This document shows positions 1-12,192 of a stretch of DNA of 64,000 nucleotides, piece by piece. The stretch is from Zoroaster sp. YZ-2022 (Eukaryota > Echinodermata > Asteroidea > Forcipulatida > Zoroasteridae), in assembly GCA_029582265.1 (NCBI GenBank), contig CM055830.1, forward strand, positions 36,264,718-36,328,717, in the 5' to 3' direction. Numbering within the stretch: the stretch's first letter is position 1; each line of letters begins with the position of its first letter. The notes beneath the pieces were generated by a model. The model was given only the letters and a program-made list of their open reading frames with translations. It searched no databases and was not told the DNA's origin. The position numbers and the translations under genes are program-made.

Positions 1-380
1 TCTCAATATTGGGAGACGATATTTTGCTGCAAATCGTTACACAGGGTGAATGGCAGCCAAACTGCTAGAATCTGCTATCAACATCTAATGGTGAAGTTAG
101 GGGTCCTTCAATACCCACAATTGAGCCGACGTTAGTTACCTTTTGCAATTTTATATGCGTACAAACTAGGTACATATGTCTGCCTCCGAACAAGGATGGA
201 CCAATCATACCTTCATTGGAGGTTTGGCTGAGGTCTGAAGATAGGTTCGCAGACAAAAATGTCAAAATGCACCTTGTAATGGATGGTTGACCAGGTGGGC
301 CACTACCTATGTAACTGTTACATCTTAAAATATTATATCCTATCCAAGTATGTAAGAAAATTCAGTTTTTGGTATATGGA
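1..380. other. Intergenic, no gene seen
   Basis: No coding pattern, repeat or RNA gene could be supported here. The short minus-strand reading frame in this stretch has no recognisable domain. Confidence 0.4.
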
Positions 381-716
381 GTGTCGTGGCCGAACGGTCT
401 AGCTTACTGACTCAAGTTCTGGTGTTAGCAGTAGAATGTGGGTTCGAATCCTGGCCGTGACACTTGTGGCCTTGAGCAAGACACTTAACCATAATTGCTT
501 CTCCACCCAGGGGTTAAATGGGTACCTGTGAGGGCAGAGTTGGTTGATTAGCCCTATGTGCGCTGTAATGGCAGCAATTGAGTTGTATACTCCCCAGGGA
601 GCAGAGATGGTTTCAGGAATGATTTATGAGCCTTATGAGCCTTATGAGCAGGGTACGATGATATAATGCGCCTTGAGCACCACTTAGTTGGTGGATACGT
701 GCGCTATATAAGTCCA
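381..716 (+). mobile_element. tRNA-derived SINE
   Basis: The first about 85 bases look like a tRNA: a near A box (TGGCCGAACGG), a perfect B box (GGTTCGAATCC at about 442) and self-pairing ends GTGTC.../...GACAC. A body follows that contains ccttgagcaagacactt, the signature of marine deuterostome SINEs. The 3' part (about 664-708, gcgccttgagcac...ggtggatacgtgcgc) resembles the 3' end of the LINE at 2.9-3.9 kb, which would fit mobilisation by that LINE. An RNA polymerase III transcript is inferred. Confidence 0.75.
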
Positions 717-784
717 CGTATACAATGTACAATGTATAGTGTGCTGTATGGATGTACAAGTATGCATGCCCCAAACACTTATGA

Positions 785-2850
785 TTTTTTAAAGTATGTA
801 CACCATCAAATCATCTTTATCAATGTATCCAAAAAGGGGACCATGGCCCCCCTCAAACTTTTTTGAAAAAGGAGGAGGAGGGGAGAACCGTGGACCCGTT
901 GCCCACCCTAAACCCCTTATTATGATTTGTTAAAGTATGTATACCATCATATCATCTTAATCAATGTATCCAAAAAGGGACCCGTTGCCCACCCTAAACC
1001 CCTTATTATGATTTGTTACAGTATGTATACCATCATATCATCTTAATCAATGTATCCAAAAAAGGGACCCGTTGCCCACCCCAAACCCCTTTATTACGAT
1101 TTGTTAAAGTATGTACCATCATCTTTAATCAATGTATCCAAAAAGGGACCTGTTGCCCACCCTAAACCCCTTATTATGATTTGTTAAAGTATGTATACCA
1201 TCATATCATCTTAATCAATGTATCCAAAAGGGCGTTGCCCACCTCAAACCCCTTATTATGATTTGTTAAAGTATGTATACCATCATATCATCTTAATCAA
1301 TGTATCCAAAAAGGGACCCGTTGCCCACCCCAAACCCCTTATTATGATTTGTTAAAGTATGTATACCATCATATCATCTTAATCAATGTGAACGAAAATG
1401 CAACCGTTGCCCAACCTAATCCCATTATTATGATTTGTTATAGTATGTATATACCATCATATCATCTTAATCAATGTATCCAAAAAAGGACCCAAGTTGC
1501 TCCACCCCAAACCCTTATTATGATTTGTTGAAGTATGTATACCATCATATCATCTTAATCAATCGTATCCAAAAAGGGACCCGTTGCCCACCCCAAACCC
1601 CTTATTATGATTTGTTAAAGTATGTATACCATCATATCATCTTAATCTATTTTTGGATCTTGGGATCCGTTGCCCACCCCAAACCCCTTATTATGATTTG
1701 GTAGCAGTATGTATACCATCATATCATCTTAATCAATGTATCCCAAAAAAGGGACCCGTTGCCCACCCCAAACCCCTTATTATGATTGGTTAAAGTGTAT
1801 ACCATCATATCATCTTAATGTATCCAAAAAGGGACCCGTTGCCCACCCCAAAACCCCTTATTATGATTTGTTACAGTATGTATACCATCATATCATCTTA
1901 ATCAATGTATCCAAAAGGGACCCGTTGCCCACCCCAAACCCCTTATTATGATTTGTTAAAGTATGTATACCATCATATCATCTTAATCAATCGTATCCAA
2001 AAAGGGACCCGTTGCCCAACCCCAAACCCCTTATTATGATTTGTTAAAGTATGTATACCATCATATCATCTTAATCAATGTATCCAAAAGGGACCCTGTT
2101 GCCCACCCCAAACCCCTTATTATGATTTGTTAAAGTATGTATACCATGATATCATCTTAATCAATGTAGCCAGAAGGGGAGCCGTTGCTCCACCCAAAAC
2201 CCCTTATTATGATTTGTTAAAGTATGTATACCATCATATCATCTTAATCGATGTATCCAAAAGGGACCCGTTGCCCACCCCAAACCCCCTTATTATGATT
2301 TGTTGAAGTATGTATACCATCATATCATCTTAATCAATGTATCCAAAAGGGACCCGTTGCCCACCTCAAACCCCCTTATTATGATTTGTTAAAGTATGTA
2401 TACCATCATATCATCTTAATCAATGTATCCAAAAAGGGACCCGTTGCCCACCCTAAACCCCTTATTATGATTTGTTGAAGTATGTATACCATCATATCAT
2501 CTTAATCAATGTATCCAAAAAGGGACCCGTTGCCCACCCCAAACCCTTTATTATGATTTGTTAAAGTATGTATACCATCATATCATCTTAATCAATGTAT
2601 CCAAAAAGGGACCCGTTGCCCACCCCAAACCCCTTATTATGATTTGTTAAAGTATGTATACCATCATATCATCTTAATCAATGTATCCAAAAAGGGACCC
2701 GTTGCCCACCTCAAACCCCTTATTATGATTTGTTAAAGTATGTATACCATCATATCATCTTAATCAATGTATCCAAAAAGGGACCCGTTGCCCACCCTAA
2801 ACCCCTTATTATGATTTGTTGAAGTATGTATACCATCATATCATTTTCAT
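785..2850. repeat. 86-bp satellite array, about 24 copies
   Basis: A unit containing 'ttatgatttgttaaagtatg', 'taccatcatatcatcttaat' and 'gggacccgttgcccacc' recurs every 86 bases from about 785 to 2850. Copies differ by small indels and substitutions, with more divergent ones near 780-900, 1090-1130 and 1390-1430. Reading frames across it are by-products of the repeat. The array starts just after the SINE and ends next to the LINE tail. Confidence 0.95.
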
Positions 2851-2934
2851 AAATTGCAATTGAAACTTTCATATCTAAAATATTGTACCCTACTACATGT
2901 ATGTACTGTACATGCATGCCCCAAAACATTTGTT

Positions 2935-3980
2935 CCGGACCCCAACTAAACCTACAATAATAATAATATAATAAGAATAAGAATAATAAACAGATTTGTA
3001 GCACGCACATATCCACCCTACTGGGCGCTCAAGGCGCGGAAACAACATGAATGCAAACAATATATACAATGATAGCATAGAAAAAACTACGTACCGAGAT
3101 ACATGTACAATGCAATTACAAATATACATCATCTTTGAAGAATTGTGACATAAGATGAGTTTTAAGCAGCGACTTAAATCTAGTTATACTATGACAAGGT
3201 TTGAGTTTACTTGGAAGATGATTCCAGTGTCTCGGAGCCGCGACAGAAAAAGACCTATCACCCCAGTTCCGTTTTGAAGTTGGTTCCTCTAGGAGTGACA
3301 TGTTGCTGGAGAGCAAATTGCATGATGGAGTGTATACATTCATCAGTTCAGAAATATAAATTTGATCAATGTTATTAAAATATTTATTAACAATTAGCAT
3401 AATTATCTGTGAAACATGAAGCCAGTGCAGTTCTTTTCAAGATTGATATGGCATGACTTTCTGGACAAAGTTACAACATCGAGCTGCTGTGTTTTGTATG
3501 TGCTGAAGACGAGATATTTGATTCTGCGGGAGACCGTAAAGGAGAGCATTCCCGTTATCGAGCCTTGATGTGACAAACGCATGTATAATTTGCTCAGCAG
3601 CACTTTGATTCAAGTATTTCCTAATTCAGCCAATATTTCTGATATGAAATAACGGTACACGAACGATGAGGTTTTAAATTCATTGTCGAGTCAAATATAA
3701 CACCCAAATTCCGTGCTTGTGACGAGTGGGTAATCTATGAGGCACCAATTGTAATAAACTTGATAATTGATGACGCGATCCAAATAGAAGAAACTCTGTT
3801 TTTCATTGTTCAATTTCAAGAAGTTTTGTCTCATCCAACTACGAATCTCTTGAATACATTTCTCCAGCGTTGTAATACACGAATCGGCAGGTTCTTGAGA
3901 ATATTTGAAAGTAATGTAAAGCTGCGTGTCATCAGCGTAGACATGGTAATTTAAATTATACTTCAAAATGATATCATGAA
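2935..3980 (-). mobile_element. 5'-truncated CR1/L2-like LINE
   Basis: Read on the minus strand, this holds the end of a non-LTR reverse transcriptase. The 3' end is formed by gcgccttgagcgccc...ggtggatatgtgcg (complement of about 2995-3045) and a short-tandem tail rich in TTATTATTC (2950-2995). A microsatellite tail rather than poly(A) is typical of CR1/L2-type elements. The copy is truncated at the 5' side and its coding part is broken in several frames. Confidence 0.75.
3119..3966 (-). pseudogene. LINE reverse transcriptase, C-terminal fragment
   Basis: Three reading frames on the minus strand cover one decayed protein. The first (3966-3691) contains HVYADDTQLY, where YADD is the catalytic motif of the reverse transcriptase palm, followed by a helix-rich stretch with LEKCIQEIRSWM and NFLKLNNEKQ. 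Around 3603-3410 the thumb region is recognisable only after allowing frame changes. The last frame (3400-3116) carries GDRSFSVAAPRHWNHLP...FKSLLKTHL, the usual C-terminal signature of CR1/L2-type ORF2 proteins. It lacks the endonuclease and the start of the transcriptase, so it cannot move by itself. Confidence 0.75.
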
Positions 3981-6289
3981 CCGGAAAGGTATAAACATAA
4001 TTATTTACTGCTTTTATTTGTTTACTTTAAATTTGTATTTGTAGATTGGTATAACTTTTAATGTTTTAATACAGAGCCCTCAAAGAACGCAGTTCTTTAA
4101 CTGAGGAGGCTACCCTGTTAAAATAAAACGGCAAATAAATAAAAGAATTATATAAAGTGCAGGACAAAATACAATTATTTTCATAAAGTGTCCGAATCTT
4201 TTCGAAAAAGGTACAAAGACTTGATGTAAAAATATGGCAGAATGTTTTCGCAAGTCGAAAATACAATTTTTTTAGGGGGTTGGGCTGATGAATTCATCGC
4301 TCACCCTTTAAGATTATTAGAGGTATAAAAGCTCCTGCTTCCTATTTCTCCGAGATTTGAGATCCTGAACAAAACTACAAAATCCAAAACAAAATAAAAA
4401 CCAATCAAAATCCAGATAGGTACAAACAAACCCTTTACAGTAAAATGAAACGGAAAACAAATAATATAACAATGGACTTAAAATTATATATGAACACAAA
4501 CTGATTGTTTACCTTTTTAAATGTTCAAATGACTCTAAGACTTAATGTAAAAAAAGCAAAACAAAACACTGAATTAACTATAAAATTCCATCAAATATTT
4601 AACCGGATTAGGTGAATGTACAGCCAACATCAGGCCATAGTCTTGGCATGTATTTGATTGAAATCATCTTCAAAGCTCAAGAGTTCAAACTGTTGAGGTT
4701 TTTTCACTCATTCAGATTGTTTTTTTTTAAATTAGGTTAGATCGTCCAACTACTTCACAATGGATATTCCTATGGCTGGATTATGGAGTCTGAACTCCTC
4801 CCTACGTTTCCTATTATTATGTTAATGTCATTATAAAAGACAGAACATGATTTTACATGTTACATTAATTATTGAAACAAATAATAAAACTCAGACATAA
4901 CAATTTCAAGGAAAATTCGATACCATTAACCTTACAAAGTAAGTTTATGTGAAAAGGTAAATTATTCATTATTTAAAATTGGTAATTGTTTTAATTTTAG
5001 ATAATACCTAAAAGTGTAGAGAATTATACTGCATTCATGCCTTTAAACTCATCTTGGTTCATTCCAGTCTGTCTATGTAACATCATAGGCTACTGCAGCA
5101 AGGCACACAATTTAATAATCAATAAGAACCTCGAAGCAAGTCATTCAAGTGGGAAATAAATCTTTTCATAAGCTTCTGCTTATCGTTCTTAGCCATATAC
5201 GCAATAACGATAATTGATATTGCACATTCTATTGTGTTTGTGAGAGGTACGATGCTTGTGCAGTGTAAACTGCGTAACATACCTTGTCAAAAACAGAAAC
5301 TTTCTCAACTCATATATACCAAGGACGAGTCGACTGTGGAAACTCCTTCAGCGTCTGCTTTCCTACCTCTCCGAGATGTGTCTGTTTTTAAGACAAATGA
5401 ACACCTTCCTCATGGATCAGATGTCCTAAATCATTTCAATCTCAATCGGGTTTACTGTTTCAACCGGTGGTTATGGAGTAGTGTAGGCTAGGTTAATGCC
5501 TGACCTAGGAGATGGTGACCTGCGAATTGACAGCCTACGGGCCCGGGCCCATAAGTGTGGGTGATCGGCACGCCTAGTCAGGTGGTAGGGCTCTGGTAGG
5601 GTAGTTTTAGGTTTCCTGACACCATGACCACCAGTCACATGATAAACCAAGATTTTACGTTGTTGTTACTTATGATTCATTTTATATTTTGTCTTATTGC
5701 AACTTATTTGCTATGGACCACTTTCTTCATCTTTATTGATGTTTTCACCAGGTCCCTGAATTCAAGTTTAAAAAAAAAACATGACTACTGTCAGAGAACT
5801 ACTTCCTCTCCTTCTCTATTGTCTATAATGGCCTTCTATCTGCCCACGTATCTCTTCACGTGACTGTACATGTACTTGACTCTTAAAGTTAGTATGTAAA
5901 CACTAAGTTTGAGAGAGATTCTCCCTTCACACTTTGTTGTCTTATTTGTTGTCTTATTTGTCGTCTTCTATTGGTCATATTTCTTGTTACGATGGGTAAG
6001 AGGCAAACTATTAACCTCTCCCATCAACCGCCCATCAAACCCCACAACCCTCAAACTTATCTTTGCAAATAAAAAAAAATACCAAAAATAATATATTTAT
6101 GAATTTGGAGGCGTTTTGTTTCAAATTAGGTTTCGTGCTGGGCTGCTGTAGTTGAAGACCTAGGCCTATGGGAAAGGAAGATTCATTAAAAATAAATAAA
6201 AATAAATAAATAATGTCTAAATACGCCAATGGGTGCCTGTTATGGAAAATACAACGGAATACTGAACTTATGGGAGATCAGTAAACTTG
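3981..6289. other. AT-rich non-coding stretch
   Basis: No gene supported. It is AT-rich with scattered A and T runs. A short GC-rich patch at about 5495-5640 contains a gggcccgggccc palindrome (near 5539) and may be a fragment of a repeat that I do not recognise. Confidence 0.4.
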
Positions 6290-6437
6290 TAGATTTGCAT
6301 GGTGAGGAGGATGAGTAAGACTAATTGCGGTGACACCATGTGAAATTCTCAATTTGAGTAGTAATTAGTTCTGAAAAGAACTGGAGGTAATAATCCTCGA
6401 CGTTTCGATCAGTGTGCTCTGATCGTCCTCAGGAGAA
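6290..6437 (-). mobile_element. Penelope-like element terminal fragment
   Basis: The segment matches the pieces at 50130-50235 and (opposite orientation) 10965-11050, sharing 'agactaattgcggtgacacc' and 'tagtaattagttctgaaaag'. The minus strand contains CTGAGGAC, a 6-bp stem GATCAG/CTGATC and GAAACGTCGAG. The same layout occurs in the fuller Penelope-like copy at 49373-49412. It is a fragment with no coding capacity. Confidence 0.55.
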
Positions 6438-7480
6438 CATTTATGGAGATCTGAATAAGTTTTAGTGGCAACATTTATTGGGTGACGTCGCCAAACCGCT
6501 CATAAATATTGGGATGTCCACCTTTAAAGTCCCTGCCTCACCCCTCCCCCTGCCGGAATCGCCGACCATGCAGTTGGCGGATTGTGTATACGCATCTGTG
6601 TAGTTGTGTTTGTTTGCACAAAATATTCACGAAACAGTCGTTTGAAATAACTTCTTTTCTGCTGTATTTCTTATTTTTATTAATTTTTGCAAACAATTAT
6701 TAATGTAACAGTCGTTGGAACAGAGCATCATTCCACGTCATGTTTGTTTATGCCTGTCTTTCTTGTTTCTGTCCTTATGTCCTTTTATCGGACTTACTGT
6801 GTATTCACCTTTTGAGAGTGTTTCTTTGGTTGTCTGTAGGTTGGATTAGTGTTGGGTGTTGGTCTGTTTGTCAATTTGTTGACGTAATTATGATTTTGTT
6901 GTTGTTTTTTTGTGTTATTTATGATTATCACAACAACAAAGCTCAGGCTTCCAATCAGCAATGAGGCGGAGCGCAAATATAGCGCACCGAAACAGTCATG
7001 CACATTGTATCATCAGCATGTCACTTTCAAATTGGCTGACGTAGCCATGGGCATACCTTTCTTTGAAGGAAATTTCTTTCCTTGGGAAATAAACAAGAAT
7101 TTCTTTTCGGATGATTTTGTGTTTTGTAAAACTATTTAGATAATCATAATTATTATGAACCGTGTCAAAAGTAGGATGAGGCAAATTATTTGAGTTTTGA
7201 CTGTTACATTTTAGCCGTTGATCCTGTACAGTGGCGGACCGGGAATGGCAAAGCGCAAAGTGGAGAACACACACATGTGTTAGGTAAATTGGCATACTTT
7301 GCAGTCGCGTAACTTATATGGTTGTTTAATATGTGGGCAAGAATTGGAGAGAACCAGGATTTTCAGGTGGGGGGAGGGGGGGGGTTGCTGGATATACAAG
7401 TCCTTTTGTTTACTTGGTTTATGGATGCAATAACTTTACAGTGACCATATAGAAGTATTACATTCAACACAGTGATGTGG
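6438..7480. other. Non-coding, no gene seen
   Basis: Short open frames here have no recognisable domain. A G-run (about 7366-7384) is the only notable compositional feature. Confidence 0.35.
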
Positions 7481-7810
7481 GGTGCCATGGTCGAGCGGTT
7501 TAGTGCATAGGGGTTTGTGTTCTGATGGCCACTGGTCAATGATGGCTGAGTCGTCAGAGTGTGTGGGTTCGAAGCTCGTTGCTGCGACCATGGTGCTTGT
7601 GTCCTTGAGCAAGACACTTTACCATAAGTGCTGCGAGGGCCGAATTGAACCCAGCCACTGGGGATGTACAAGCCAGTGCATGCTTAGTGCCGGTCCCAAG
7701 CCTGGATAAATGGGAGGGTTGCGTCAGGAAGGGCATCCGGCGTAAACCTATGCTAAATCATATGTGCGGATCATGATCCGCTGTGGCGAAAGAGGACAAC
7801 AACATTCAGC
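7481..7810 (+). mobile_element. tRNA-derived SINE
   Basis: The head has an A box (TGGTCGAGCGG at about 7490) and a degenerate B box (gggttcgaagctcg at about 7564), followed by gtgtccttgagcaagacacttt. It then continues with 'gggagggttgcgtcaggaag' and ggcatccggcgtaaa, a body seen in many echinoderm and hemichordate SINEs. It belongs to the same superfamily as the copies at 381 and 33285 but has a different 3' half. Confidence 0.75.
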
Positions 7811-8754
7811 ACAGTGATGCCTTAACTGAGACCAACTCACTGGATTTCTTCTAAACCCAGTCTAAATAGCAACTATACATCTCATTAAAAAAAGAACTAT
7901 TGGCACATCTCATAACAAATCAATTATAACAGTTTTTACTTTAAAACACAGTGTATAAATTCCAAGAAAATATCTGTCTCAGGTCGTTTTACTAAAATTT
8001 AGTACAATTTTTGTAAAATTTTGTAAAATTTTACTAAAATTTTTAGTAAAAGTTTAGTAAAATCTAGTTAAATGTTTAAGTAATAATGTAGTGAAATTAT
8101 TACCAAAATTAATTTGTCATACAAAGACAGAAATTCAATGAACGAATACGAAAAACCTGAATGCATTCTCACTCATTTCTCGACGACACAATGAAATAAG
8201 CTGAGACATTATCAGATTGGTTTTTATACATAATTATATCTTAGTAAATTAGTATAGATGCATTTACATACATTTTACAACAAGTGTATATTAGCTTTAA
8301 TATAATTATTATAACTTAGAACAAGTATGGGGTTTGCTATTTTTTCTACTGTAGTATGTATGCTGCTATGTTGATTTTAACGACCCTCTGGGTAAACTAT
8401 TGCCATTTATATTATAATGTTTCAACCATAGGTAGGTGGAGCGCACATGCGTATTATATGCCAATAGGAAGGACCAATTATAAAGCTATATATGTACATC
8501 ATATCCACATGCCGGCCTCTGATTAGCTGCCACATCTTGAAAATACTGGTATCATCAAGCTTGCGGGCGCGATTATTTTAATGAGCGAGAGATGAGCGGT
8601 TTCAGTTAGATTGGACCAGCGCGGCACGGAAAGGAGACGCAAACCTGGAGTTCCAGAAAGCTGTCTTTCATCGTGGATAGAGTTGTTCCTTCACATTTCC
8701 TGAGGAGATTGCATTTAGTTTCATCGGTTGACGGGACACCGCATTATTGACGAG
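7811..8754 (+). promoter_or_regulatory. Upstream region and 5' UTR of the EGF/fibrinogen-domain gene
   Basis: This stretch precedes the signal-peptide exon. The last about 170 bases (about 8590-8754) are more GC-balanced than the surroundings and fit a 5' UTR. No clear TATA box was found. Local composition shifts to CG-containing sequence near 8560-8640. The transcription start is not determined. Confidence 0.4.
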
Positions 8755-8800
8755 ATGACCACTTTGCAATGGATGAGATTCTTGGTCGTTGTGCTGTGGG
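8755..8800 (+). CDS. Exon 1, signal peptide of secreted EGF/fibrinogen-domain protein
   Basis: The ATG at 8755 opens 15 codons (MTTLQWMRFLVVVLW) plus one base, followed by a strong donor (G|GTAAGT at 8801). A basic residue before FLVVVLW fits the n- and h-regions of a secretory signal. The exon ends in phase 1, the phase at which all the EGF-like exons from 48441 begin, so the join is frame-compatible. The intron that follows would be 39.6 kb. Start choice rests on the short leader-like peptide and the donor. No transcript is available to confirm it. Confidence 0.6.
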
Positions 8801-9099
8801 GTAAGTAACATTTGTGAACGGATCCTACAAAAAGAGTCTTTTTTTAGTTCAGTAAAACAAGCACAATATATTGTAAATTAAGATTGTTATTGGAAGAGAT
8901 ACATTGATTCGGTTTATGAAAAGGCAGTTTGGCTACTTCAGACTCATTTTGTAAGATTATATCACATTTTTCCCCTTTTCGGTCGTTTAATCAGTGAAAA
9001 GTCTGAGATTCATTCGTATACAAAACAATAAAATAAAAAAACTGACAGCAGCAAACAATAATGTCCATTGATCGAACGACCGAAATCTGTTATTGTTTT
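8801..9099. other. Start of intron 1, no feature
   Basis: AT-rich intronic DNA directly after the GTAAGT donor. Nothing else recognised. Confidence 0.4.
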
Positions 9100-9545
9100 A
9101 GCAGTGTACCCTAATTTTAAGCAGTGTACCCGCTTTTCACAACATCCAGTTTTGTGTTCCTCTTTCTCTGCAATGTACCCTTTTTAAGAAGTGTGCCCCT
9201 TTTACAATGTTCTCTGTTTGGTAGATTGTCTCCTCTCTAACAATGTACTTTTTGTTTTAGCAGGTTACCCCTATTTAAAATGTACCTTTTTTAGGCAGTG
9301 TGCCCCCTATTTAACATGTACCCCTACTTACCGTGTACACACATTTGCAATATAACCCTTATTTGCTGTGATCCCCTTTTCACAGTATAAACCTTTGACA
9401 GTACGACTCTTTTTTGTAACATATACCGTTTTATCAGCATGCCTCTGTTTTACAATTGTATTCCTTTTTGCAGTGTGACACCTTTTCACAATGTACCCCC
9501 ATTTTACCAGCGCACCCTCTTTTCATAATGTAGCCCTTTTGCCAC
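9100..9545. repeat. Degenerate short repeat (gtaccc / tttt)
   Basis: The motif (g)cagtgtaccc...ttttt recurs with spacing of roughly 20-40 bases about 15 times (9105, 9121, 9173, 9300, 9480 and so on). The copies are strongly diverged and period and consensus are loose. It looks like an old, decayed minisatellite. Confidence 0.6.
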
Positions 9546-10140
9546 ACTGGATACGCAGAGAGAACCAAAATAAGCAAACATATAGCATAATAAATGAGTT
9601 CACTACCCTCTTCATTTCAATTGTACGCCTTGACAATGTATAAACTATATAAATAATGTATAACTAGAAATTATTCGTCGATATTGTTTTTATCCCTCAT
9701 ACAATTCATTATACAATTCAACAATTCAATAAAACCAACATTGAAATGTACTATTTATAAAAGTTTAATAAAACATACATAATAATTGTCAGTGTGTTTC
9801 GCCGGCAATTTTATTGATAATCGATTCACTTCTTTTTTTAAGGGGAAAAAATACTTTCAATATACATTTGATCAGAGCATTGTTAAACTGATGACAATCC
9901 AATCACGCGGCGGTATACATTTATTGTCTTTACTTAATTACTCTTTATCCATGTTCCGGTTAATTATTTGTTATCAAATTCAACAAATACTTAAGTGAAA
10001 GTAATGAAATCTGCTATACTACAACATTAATAATAGACACATGATGAGACAAGGAGGATTCACTCAAAATATATATCTTAAAGTAAGAAACTTCCCGTCT
10101 CTTTATTTCTCCAGTGAATATAACATTTATTGATTGTATT
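9546..10140. other. AT-rich intronic DNA
   Basis: No gene, RNA or clear repeat seen. Confidence 0.4.
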
Positions 10141-10377
10141 ATTAAAGGGACAGTATCGTCACGATCAACAGGGCATGGAATCGGAGTGCTAGTTTTAGAT
10201 TAACTATGTGACTGAAAATAATACCCCACATAATAAGGTCATATTACCATTGCTGCTGCATAAATGAGCCAGAAATGTTCAGTCACTGTGTTCATCTTAA
10301 ACTAGGACACCGATTCCTTGCCTTTGTTGACAGTCTGTTCTGGATCGTGACGATATTTTCCCTTTAATAGACCTAGG
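10141..10377. mobile_element. Palindromic MITE, TTAA-flanked family
   Basis: The ends are inverted copies: 'aaagggacagtatcgtcacg' at the left and the complement cgtgacgatattttcccttt at the right (about 10145-10375), with tta/taa outside both. Nearly the whole 235 bp folds on itself. A second full copy lies at 51693-51930 and a left half at 53583-53670. TTAA target sites point to a piggyBac-type relationship, which is an inference. Confidence 0.75.
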
Positions 10378-10964
10378 TAGACTTGTAAATCAGACACAAA
10401 CTCTACAGGAAAATGCAATAATTATCTCAATTTGGATTTTAGAATCTCTCCATTCTACGTGTACCCATTCGCTTAAGTTAAATCCAACTCCAACTGTGAA
10501 ATAATATAGATTATAAAACAAGAAGAGATTAAACAACCGAAAACCTATTCCACATGGTTTGCTATTTTACTGGCATTGTTGTTTTTAATCCAAACACTTT
10601 TTACATTCCTCGTACAAATGAGATAATTTTCAAAACGATTGACTGAAGCATGTTTAACAACCCTTGGATACCATTAAAACACCGGTTATGAATTTATCAC
10701 GCTACGTCATCAATTAATTTATTCACTTAAAGACAGTGACGTAGCCAGGATTTTTAGATTGGGGGAACATTTTTGAGGGTAAATTTACAACTCACAACTC
10801 AAATGAACAGACAAATAATGTCAAAATACAGACTAAATTGCCAACGTTCAGAAGATCAGAAATACAAACCAGTTTGTGACTGCAAGGGAAGGTACAGCAC
10901 TAGTAATGTTAGCTACTATACTACATTTAAAAATAAACAGTAAATATAAACAGAAAATACATTC
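10378..10964. other. Intronic DNA, no gene seen
   Basis: Nothing supported. A phrase near 10735 (gacagtgacgtagccagga) is typical of repeat debris in animal genomes but is too short to classify. Confidence 0.3.
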
Positions 10965-11050
10965 TTTTCTTTTCAGAACTAATTACTACTCAATTGAGAT
11001 TCCACATGGTGTCTCAGCAATTAGTCTTACTTATCATCCTCACCATGCAA
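10965..11050 (+). mobile_element. Penelope-like terminal fragment
   Basis: This is the reverse complement of the piece at 6300-6385 and of 50130-50190 ('cttttcagaactaattacta', cacatggtgtc). It is short and non-coding. Confidence 0.5.
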
Positions 11051-11957
11051 AGCTACAAGTTTTACCTAGAAAATACATTCAGATATTCTCTATACATTCT
11101 AACGCGAAATTTGTAAGAAAGAGTATTCAGTCCTAAATTCAGTCTTAAAAGTGACATCACCCCAGACAAACTTATTTTCTTAGGAAGGTTGATACCGTCA
11201 TCCTCTTTAAACCAACTAAGTTTCACATTTTAATTCGAAAATCTTGTTTTTTTAAGGGAAGGTACAATGTTGGCAATATTGGCAAACCTGCTTCTGTATA
11301 CGAGTATGCTTATACACTCTTTGAAACATGACATACATTAATTAACCCGTAACAATTTCAGCTTATTATGTTTGTGTCATTAACCGTATTACTCCGGCTG
11401 CTAAGGATTCTATGGGGGACACATTACACACTTTTTGGTAAAAGCATGATATATTGCATCGGGGTTCAGAAAGGGCCAATATCCTTTGATACCTTGGACC
11501 TATCTTGGGTCCAACATTGAGGGCGGGTTTTGAAAAGTGGAAGAAGCCCCAAAACGAGCCTTCCGACGTCATGAAGTTTAACTTTGCATCGTTTGTTTGC
11601 CTGATTAGATAATGGCATACATGTTCGGGTGGAGATCGAACGTTTTTGAAAAGTTTGGATGGGAGGGACGCAAAATACCAAATCTGACCCTAGTAGTCTC
11701 AACTTTGTGTAACTATTTATCTGAAACTGACAATTATAGCCCGCGTTGTATATGCATACCACTGTCATTCCCAGTTTGTGGGTTATTTTTTTCTTTATTA
11801 TGAAGTTTTAATATATTTCAAAGTCACGCCAACCCATCAGACCCTCTCCCGCCCCTTTTCTCACCCCTCTCTTCTCCTCCACACCCTCCTATACCCGCTC
11901 AATTCTCTTCTGCTTATTTCTTTACAGATTGAGTAAGGTTGTTTTCAAGTTTTTGTT
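11051..11957. other. Intronic DNA, no gene seen
   Basis: No supported feature. Small open frames overlap each other on both strands without domain signatures. Confidence 0.35.
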
Positions 11958-12192
11958 AGCACACTATTAAAATAAAATGTTGAATCAACCATATAAGAGT
12001 TTGTTCAGTGACAACACTTTATGCAGTTAAATTTAACTCAAAGAAAGTGTTTAATTATGGTAACACGGAGTCAAGTTGAGTCTAACTTTAATAATGTTAA
12101 TTCAATACATTTAATAGCTGAATTCAACTTTATAAAGAATTGTCACTGACAGAAGTAATGTTGATTCAAAACACTTTAGTTTTTAGAGTGCA
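11958..12192. mobile_element. MITE with imperfect inverted ends
   Basis: The left end (cactattaaaataaaatgttgaatcaac) and right end (gttgattcaaaacactttagtttttagagtg) are imperfect inverted copies. The interior contains further inverted pairs around ttcaactt and aagttga. About 235 bp with no coding capacity. Confidence 0.55.

Noticed and set aside
1349..1951. Open frames inside the 86-bp satellite
   Set aside because: Repeat artefacts; each breaks at indels between units and there is no non-repetitive part.
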